This document shows, piece by piece, positions 59,355 to 64,000 of a stretch of 64,000 nucleotides of DNA. The notes under the pieces were generated by a model. It was not told where the DNA came from. It saw nothing but the letters and a program-made list of their open reading frames with translations, and did not search any database. The position numbers were made by a program, and so were the translations under genes. Origin of the DNA: Lachnospiraceae bacterium. GTDB lineage: Bacteria > Bacillota > Clostridia > Oscillospirales > Ruminococcaceae. The stretch lies in assembly GCA_023664705.1 (NCBI GenBank), contig JAMPFE010000013.1:9465-73464 (forward strand), given 5' to 3'. Position 1 is the first letter of the stretch, and every line of letters begins with the position of its first letter.

Positions 59355-60389
59355 ATGAGCGTTGAATGTAAGGAATTCGGCTATTGGCGGGGCTTCCGCT
59401 GTCATCTGATAACGCTGAAAAACAAGAACGGCTTCGGCGCGTCGTTCACGGATTTCGGGGCGGCTGTGCAGTCGCTGCTCGTTCCCGACAGGGACGGAAA
59501 GCCCGCGGACGTTATTCTCGGCTACGATACGCTGGAGGAGTACGTCGAGGGCGGCTCCACTCACGGCGCGACCGTCGGGCGCTACGCGAACAGGATAGGC
59601 GGCGCGAAATTCACGCTGAACGGCGCGGAATACAAGCTCTCCGCGAACGACAACGGAAACTGCCTGCACGGCGGCGAATTCGGCTACAACAAGCGCCTTT
59701 GGACTGTCGAGAGCCTTGACGACGGCGAGGAGCCCTCGGTCACGTTCGGGCTGACGAGCCCCGACGGCGAGGAGCATTTCCCCGGGACGGTCAAGATAAA
59801 GGTCTGCTTCACGCTGCTGAAAAACGGGCTCGGCATACGCTACAACGCCGTTTCCGACAAGGATACGATACTCAACCTCACTAACCACTCGTATTTCAAC
59901 CTCAAGGGCGAGGGCTGCGGCGACATCAAAGACCACGTCGTGCAGATAAACGCGGCGAAGTATACGCCCGTTGACGGCGTGCTCATTCCGACGGGCGTTA
60001 CGGCGTATGTTACGGGAACGGCGTTCGATTTCCAAAGCCCCAAGCGCGTCGGCGAGGATATGGACAACGGGCGGCTGCCCGAGGGCTACGACCACAATTT
60101 CGTGCTCGGCGAGAGCAAGGAGATGCGCACCGCCGCCGTTGTCAGCGAGCCGACCTCGGGGCGCGTGATGACCGTTTGCACAGACAAGCCCGCGATACAG
60201 TTCTATATCGGCATCGGGCTGAACGGCGAAAACGGCAAGAGCGGACACAAGTACGGCAAGTACGCGGGGCTGTGCCTTGAAAGCCAGTTCTGCCCCGACT
60301 CGCCGAATAAGCCGCAGTTCGACAATTGCGTGCTCAAGGCGGGCGAGGAGTACTGCTACACCACGACCTACACGTTCTCCGCGGAATGA
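59355..60389 (+). CDS. galM: aldose 1-epimerase
   Basis: It interconverts alpha and beta sugar anomers, feeding galactose use. The 344 residues match GalM. The active His lies in LTNHSYFNL, a second in GYDHNFVLG, and the base Glu in LCLESQFCPDSPN. GGAGG precedes the ATG. No other gal gene is near; it could serve sugars brought in by the importer at 44-49 kb. Confidence 0.95.
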   Translation: MSVECKEFGYWRGFRCHLITLKNKNGFGASFTDFGAAVQSLLVPDRDGKPADVILGYDTLEEYVEGGSTHGATVGRYANRIGGAKFTLNGAEYKLSANDNGNCLHGGEFGYNKRLWTVESLDDGEEPSVTFGLTSPDGEEHFPGTVKIKVCFTLLKNGLGIRYNAVSDKDTILNLTNHSYFNLKGEGCGDIKDHVVQINAAKYTPVDGVLIPTGVTAYVTGTAFDFQSPKRVGEDMDNGRLPEGYDHNFVLGESKEMRTAAVVSEPTSGRVMTVCTDKPAIQFYIGIGLNGENGKSGHKYGKYAGLCLESQFCPDSPNKPQFDNCVLKAGEEYCYTTTYTFSAE

Positions 60390-60417
60390 TTAGAGCTACG
60401 TAAAAAAATTATGCAAG

Positions 60418-60441
60418 CCGCCGAGTTTTTCGGCGGTTTTT
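60418..60441 (+). terminator. intrinsic terminator after galM
   Basis: CCGCCGA/TCGGCGG stem (60418-60424 with 60430-60436) followed by TTTTTG. Confidence 0.92.
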
Positions 60442-60468
60442 GCGGTCGACTGTAATGGAGGGATTGAA

Positions 60469-60849
60469 ATGACGAAGGACGATTATATTGAATTTTGTAA
60501 AAATCTGGGAGGAGCGGAGGTCGACAGACCGTTCAACGAGGACTTTGATTCGACCGTCGCGCGGCACTCCGATAACAAAAAATGGTTCGCGCTCATTATG
60601 GAATATCGGGGAAAATATGTGGTAAACTTAAAGTGCGAGCCGCTGGAGGCGGATTTTCTGCGAAGCGTTTTCGAGGGAGTTATTCCCGCGTATCATATGA
60701 ATAAAACGCACTGGAACACCGTTTTCCTTGAATCGGACGTGCCAGACGAGGAAATAGAGCGCATGACGCTCGTGAGCTTCGCGCTGACGGAGAAAAAGAA
60801 AAGAGCGCCGAAAAAATCGGCAAAAAAATCTCCCAAAAATCCCCTCTAA
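60469..60849 (+). CDS. MmcQ/YjbR-family protein
   Basis: The 126-residue protein has the YjbR/CyaY-like fold signatures: FCKNLGGAEVDRPF near the start, VVNLKCEP in the middle and AYHMNKTHWNTV. The last 20 residues are very basic (KKKRAPKKSAKKSPKN). The family is annotated as DNA-binding by structure, with no defined function. A weak GGAGGG site lies before the ATG. Confidence 0.88.
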   Translation: MTKDDYIEFCKNLGGAEVDRPFNEDFDSTVARHSDNKKWFALIMEYRGKYVVNLKCEPLEADFLRSVFEGVIPAYHMNKTHWNTVFLESDVPDEEIERMTLVSFALTEKKKRAPKKSAKKSPKNPL

Positions 60850-60923
60850 TAAACGTTTTGCCTTTGCGAATACTATGTTTGCGCGGACTTTTCCGCGTAA
60901 TTCGGAACAAAGGAGAACACACT

Positions 60924-61478
60924 ATGTTTAAGAAAATTTCGGCTGCTGCGGCTGCTGCGGCGTGCCTTGCGGCGCTTTCCGCTTCGGCTTCGGCAGGCGG
61001 CGTGGGTTCGGCGATCGGCGGCGCGGTAAACGGCGCTGTCAACGCAGGTGAGGATATAGTAAACGGCGCGGCTAACGCGGGACGGAGCATTGCAAACGGT
61101 ATTACGGGCAGAACGGGCGCCGACGGCGACGCGGCGGGCAGCGGCACGACGGGAACTACCTCCGGCGACAGTGCGGCTTCGGGCACAACCTCCGGCGACG
61201 GCGCAGCTTCGGGCACTACCTCGGGCGACGGCGCGGCTTCCGGTACGACTTCCGGCGACGGCGCGGCTTCGGGAACTACCTCGGGCGACAGCGCGGCTTC
61301 GGGAACTACCTCGGGCACGACCTCGGGCGACAGCAACAGCTCGGGAAATATTACCTCGGGCACTAACAGCAGCACCGCAAACAACCCCACTACGGGCGTT
61401 TCGTTCGGCTTCGCCGCAGCGGCGGCGGTAATGGCGGCGCTCGGCGTTACTATCACCGCGGTTCGCAGAGACGACTAA
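60924..61478 (+). CDS. small secreted repeat protein with NPTTG sorting signal
   Basis: The 184-residue protein has a signal peptide (Ala-rich, to about 26), a Gly/Ala/Asn-rich region, then a run of about six near-perfect SGDGAASGTT decapeptides (encoded by 30-bp repeats at about 61140-61335). It ends in NNPTTG followed by a hydrophobic stretch and RRDD, a sortase-type sorting signal. It is probably a flexible wall-anchored stalk or adhesin. AAAGGAGA precedes the ATG. Confidence 0.8.
   Translation: MFKKISAAAAAAACLAALSASASAGGVGSAIGGAVNGAVNAGEDIVNGAANAGRSIANGITGRTGADGDAAGSGTTGTTSGDSAASGTTSGDGAASGTTSGDGAASGTTSGDGAASGTTSGDSAASGTTSGTTSGDSNSSGNITSGTNSSTANNPTTGVSFGFAAAAAVMAALGVTITAVRRDD
61140..61335 (+). 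repeat. 30-bp tandem repeats inside the secreted-protein gene
   Basis: Six to seven units of 30 bp encode SGD(G/S)AASGTT. Silent differences between units (TCCGGC/TCGGGC, ACC/ACT) show that they have partly diverged. Confidence 0.85.
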
Positions 61479-61492
61479 AATATCCGTATATT

Positions 61493-61529
61493 TGCGCTCT
61501 TGACGGCAAAAAATGCCGTTGAGAGCGCA
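61493..61529 (+). terminator. long hairpin after the repeat-protein gene
   Basis: TGCGCTCT..ACGGCA pairs with TGCCGT..AGAGCGCA (8 + 6 bp, a 2x2 internal loop, AAAAA loop). A weak ATTT tract follows. Confidence 0.7.
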
Positions 61530-61568
61530 TTTAAATCATCTCAACACATATTATAGGAGGAAAATTTT

Positions 61569-62312
61569 ATGAAGTTAGAAAAAATTCTGACGGCGCTCAT
61601 TGCGTGCGCGTGCGCGCTGACTGCCGTCACGGTTTCGGCGTTCGCGTCGTCGGACGACGCTTCCGACGCGGGGACTTCCGCGGACGGTTCCGTCGAGGAC
61701 AGCTCCGCTGCCGACGACGACGGCGACCTCGTTGACGACGAGAAGCCCGCTTATGTGTACACTTGGAGCGTGCCCGCGGCGGAGAGCGAGGACTCGGGCT
61801 GGGTATCCGAGAACGTTGCCAAGGCGGACCTTATAGGCTCGCTGGACCCCGCGGATATCGACGTGATGGTCATTAAGGGCGCTGCCGCGGACGACGAGAT
61901 AGGCGCGGGCTTTAACACCACCCTTTCGGGCACTAAAGCGGACGGCTACTATCAGACCAACGACGATGACGAAAACTGGCCGTCAAACAGCGTGACGATA
62001 AAAGGCAGCGCGGTGGATTGGGAGAACTACTATTTCCAGCTGTTTTCCAACCGCGGAGAGGCAACTACCGTTACCGTGTCGGTCTACACGAGCGCCGACA
62101 ACAATGACAGCACGCCGTCCGACAGCACGCCCTCGAACAGTGACAGCGACAGCGCTTCGTCCGACAGCGACAGCGGCGGCGGGCTTATTTCGGACAGCAA
62201 CGTCTCCAACAGCGGCTCGGGCGCACAGAACCCCGGCACGGGCATTGCCATGACGTTCGTTCCCGCAGTTATCGCGGGCGCGGTCGTTATCGCTTCCAAG
62301 AAGAGAAGATAA
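61569..62312 (+). CDS. secreted surface protein with NPGTG sorting signal
   Basis: The 247-residue protein has a signal peptide (to about residue 27, ending SAFA), an acidic Asp/Ser-rich linker, a beta-rich domain of about 110 residues (YVYTWSVPAAESEDSGW start), a Ser/Asp-rich spacer (SDSDSASSDSDSGGG) and a C-terminal NPGTG with a hydrophobic stretch and SKKRR. It is the second sortase-type substrate in a row. TAGGAGGA precedes the ATG. Confidence 0.8.
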   Translation: MKLEKILTALIACACALTAVTVSAFASSDDASDAGTSADGSVEDSSAADDDGDLVDDEKPAYVYTWSVPAAESEDSGWVSENVAKADLIGSLDPADIDVMVIKGAAADDEIGAGFNTTLSGTKADGYYQTNDDDENWPSNSVTIKGSAVDWENYYFQLFSNRGEATTVTVSVYTSADNNDSTPSDSTPSNSDSDSASSDSDSGGGLISDSNVSNSGSGAQNPGTGIAMTFVPAVIAGAVVIASKKRR

Positions 62313-62340
62313 CCCTACGCGCGTTTTCCGTTTTAAGCCG

Positions 62341-62428
62341 CGTGCGGTATAGAAGTATTTCGGTGTCGAGTGAAAAGGCTTGACACCGAAATTTTCTATG
62401 AAACGAACTGCCAAAGGCGGCACGCCTT
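62341..62428 (-). repeat. 88-bp dispersed palindromic element, copy B (inverted)
   Basis: Its reverse complement matches 37363-37450 at all but about four of 88 positions. The hairpin is at 62358-62391. A partial repeat of its outer end (GTGCGGTAAAGAAGTATTTC) is at 62437-62456. It sits between the surface-protein gene and the convergent recombinase gene. Confidence 0.85.
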
Positions 62429-62469
62429 AGTCGGGGTGCGGTAAAGAAGTATTTCCGGTTTTGGGAAAA

Positions 62470-62500
62470 GGTTGCGCAGAAGCCTACGCAGCCTTTTTTC
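62470..62500. terminator. terminator overlapping the recombinase 3' end
   Basis: GGTTGCG can pair with CGCAGCC, with TTTTTT following on the plus strand and AACCTTTT on the minus strand; the minus-strand stop codon lies in the loop. Confidence 0.65.
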
Positions 62501-63959
62501 TCTTGTCATAATCCTTACGGTTGAGGGTAGCCTCTGCGCTTGCCACGTTGAAGCGAAAATAGATTTCGACTTTCTGCTGCCTATGCCCGCTTGATTTATC
62601 GGGCGCGTGAATGACAATTTTTTCCACAAGCTCGTGCATAATTTCGGGAGTAAGCTCATTTATATAAGTGTATTTGCGAACGAGTTTTATAAAGTTTGTC
62701 ACGTCGGCGGTTTTCTGCTCGGTTTCCTCGATGAATTTTTGAAGTTCGGAAACCGTCTGCTTAAGCTGCTTATGCTCATTATCGTAATTCGCAGACATCA
62801 ACGTGAAACGCTCATCGGAAATTTTGCCCGAAACATTGTCCTCGTAAAGCCGAGTGAACAGCTTATCCAACTCGGTGATGCGCTTTTCGGCTTGGTTGAG
62901 CGCTTTCCTTGCTTTTTTCAACTCCTGCGATTTAGCCGCCGAAGCGTGTTCCATTGCCGAATCGACAAACTCATTCTCATTGTCGTGAATGATCTCGAGC
63001 AGTTTGTTAAGTTCACCGAGAACCAACTCCCGCAAAACCGCCGTCCGTATGTAATGCGCGGAACACTCGCTTGAATCGTTCGCGTAGGTGCTGCACTTCA
63101 AATGCTCCTGCTCATCCGTTAAGCTCCGCGAGCGGCAGAGGTACATTTTTGCGCCGCAGTCTGCGCAGTAAACCATTCCCGAAAACGGATTTATCTCGCC
63201 GTGTTTCTGTATCTTTCGCTTGTTTTGCCGAAGTTCCTGAACCAAATCGAAATCGTGCTGCGAGATGATTGGCTCGTGTGTGTTCTCGAAGATAAGCCAC
63301 TCCTCGCGCGGGTTCGCAAGCTTCTTTTTGTGCTTGTAAGACTTGCGGCGCGTTTTAAAATTCACCGTATGCCCGACGTATTCGAGCTTCTCCAAAATTC
63401 CGACAACTGTTTTCTGAGCCCAGCGGAACGGTTTCTCAATCGTGATGCTGCCCGTGCTTTTTAATTCATCATATGCGGTGGGCTTCAAGATATTTTCCGC
63501 CGTGAGGATTTTCGCGATCTGCATAGGTTCGTGACCGTCAATGCAAAGCTTAAAGATACGTTTCACCATGGGCGCAGTTTCTTCGTCGATCTCCCACGCG
63601 TTCTTGTCCGTTTCGGATTTCTTATACCCGTAGGGAACGTGCGTGGTCAGCGGCTTGCCCGACTTTCCCTTTGCGTTGAATACCGCTTTGATCTTCTTGG
63701 AACAGTCACGGGCGTAAAACTCGTTAAAAAGATTGCGAATAGGCGTAAAATCGTTGCTCTCAAGCTCGCTGTCGACCCCGTCATTTACGGCGATAAAGTG
63801 AACGTCGTACTCGGCGAACATTACCTCGGTGTAATACCCGACCTTCAAATAATCGCGCCCGAAGCGAGACATATCTTTGACGATAACCGTGCCGACTTTT
63901 CCCGCCTCAATATCGGCGAGCATTTCTTTGAAACCGGGTCGGTTGAATATAGGCGTTAG
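62484..63959 (-). pseudogene. large serine recombinase, 5' end missing
   Basis: About 490 codons read through the end of the resolvase domain (IFNRPGFKEMLADIEAGKVG, then VIVKDMSRFGRDYL), the recombinase domain, a zinc-ribbon (CADCGAKM and CSTYANDSSEC) and a long C-terminal coiled coil. The catalytic-serine part, normally the first 55-60 residues, is absent: an in-frame TAA stands at 63960-63962, and none of the other frames up to 64000 resembles it. The first ATG (63923) has no ribosome site. The gene is thus probably broken, or joined to foreign DNA at about 63960. Such recombinases come from integrative elements or phages; no other element gene is in view. Confidence 0.65.
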
Positions 63960-64000
63960 TTAGCGATAGTTTTTCAAACCGCATAACAATAAGTTTTTTG

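Noticed and set aside
61140..61335. Tandem repeats as a CRISPR or iteron array
   Set aside because: They are in-frame 30-bp units encoding a Gly/Ser/Ala/Thr decapeptide inside a secreted-protein gene.
62484..64000. Prophage or integrative element at the right end
   Set aside because: Only one broken recombinase is visible; there are no phage, relaxase or attachment-site features in the window to support an element.

Overview
The window looks like a chromosomal segment of an anaerobic, motile Clostridia-class Firmicute, most likely close to the Oscillospiraceae/Ruminococcus group. This rests on the SCIFF peptide with its radical SAM maturase (a Clostridia marker), SpoVS and YmdB next to purA, sigma-A style promoters with 17-bp spacers, AGGAGG ribosome binding sites with some TTG starts, a PcrA-type helicase, three chemoreceptors, a clostridial acyl-CoA dehydratase activase and YesL-family proteins beside sugar ABC genes. 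No tRNA, rRNA or CRISPR array was seen. Taxonomy is an inference.

Layout. 1-6.3 kb: end of a chemoreceptor gene, then an operon of a MacB-type ABC ATPase, a membrane-anchored protein with repeated Ig-like domains, and a MacB-type permease. 6.4-11.5 kb: a protein with two FliD-like modules, pyrE, a second chemoreceptor and an AraC/GyrI-like regulator. 11.5-15.8 kb (minus): purA-ymdB-spoVS-ansA-nucleoside kinase in one apparent operon. 15.8-20 kb (minus): a 35-residue membrane peptide plus YesL protein, and upstream a divergent sigma factor followed by an 867-residue membrane protein. 20-32.3 kb: aspS, metA (acetyl-type), a FapA-like protein, the giant activase, an SPFH protein and pcrA. 32.3-37.4 kb: a structured RNA leader before folA, a small membrane protein, an HTH regulator, the SCIFF peptide and its maturase, and an HtrA protease. 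37.5-43.7 kb: an aldo/keto reductase, an EAL-domain protein, ATP-dependent PEP carboxykinase, and a secreted protein divergent from an XRE regulator across palindromic operators. 43.7-48.9 kb (minus): an oligosaccharide ABC importer operon with a YesL protein. 48.9-50.1 kb: a mostly non-coding stretch with a long hairpin, a dispersed repeat and a 54-residue ORF. 50.1-52 kb: a fused Amt-PII protein behind a probable ANTAR-type dual-hexaloop leader. 52-60.4 kb: a lone BceS-like kinase, CCA-adding enzyme, a degenerate EF-G paralogue, a third chemoreceptor and galM. 60.4-64 kb: a YjbR-like protein, two small surface proteins with NPxTG-like sorting signals and a 5'-truncated serine recombinase.

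The genes serve mainly housekeeping (purine, pyrimidine, folate, methionine, tRNA), sensing and motility, nitrogen and sugar uptake, and surface functions. The most unusual material is small or non-coding: the folA leader RNA, the amt leader, dispersed repeat families (a TGCAA array joined to a covarying hairpin, an 88-bp palindromic element in two orientations, and a GC-rich hairpin shared by two genes), the palindromic operators, and three small proteins of 35, 47 and 54 residues that a length-filtered gene caller would miss.
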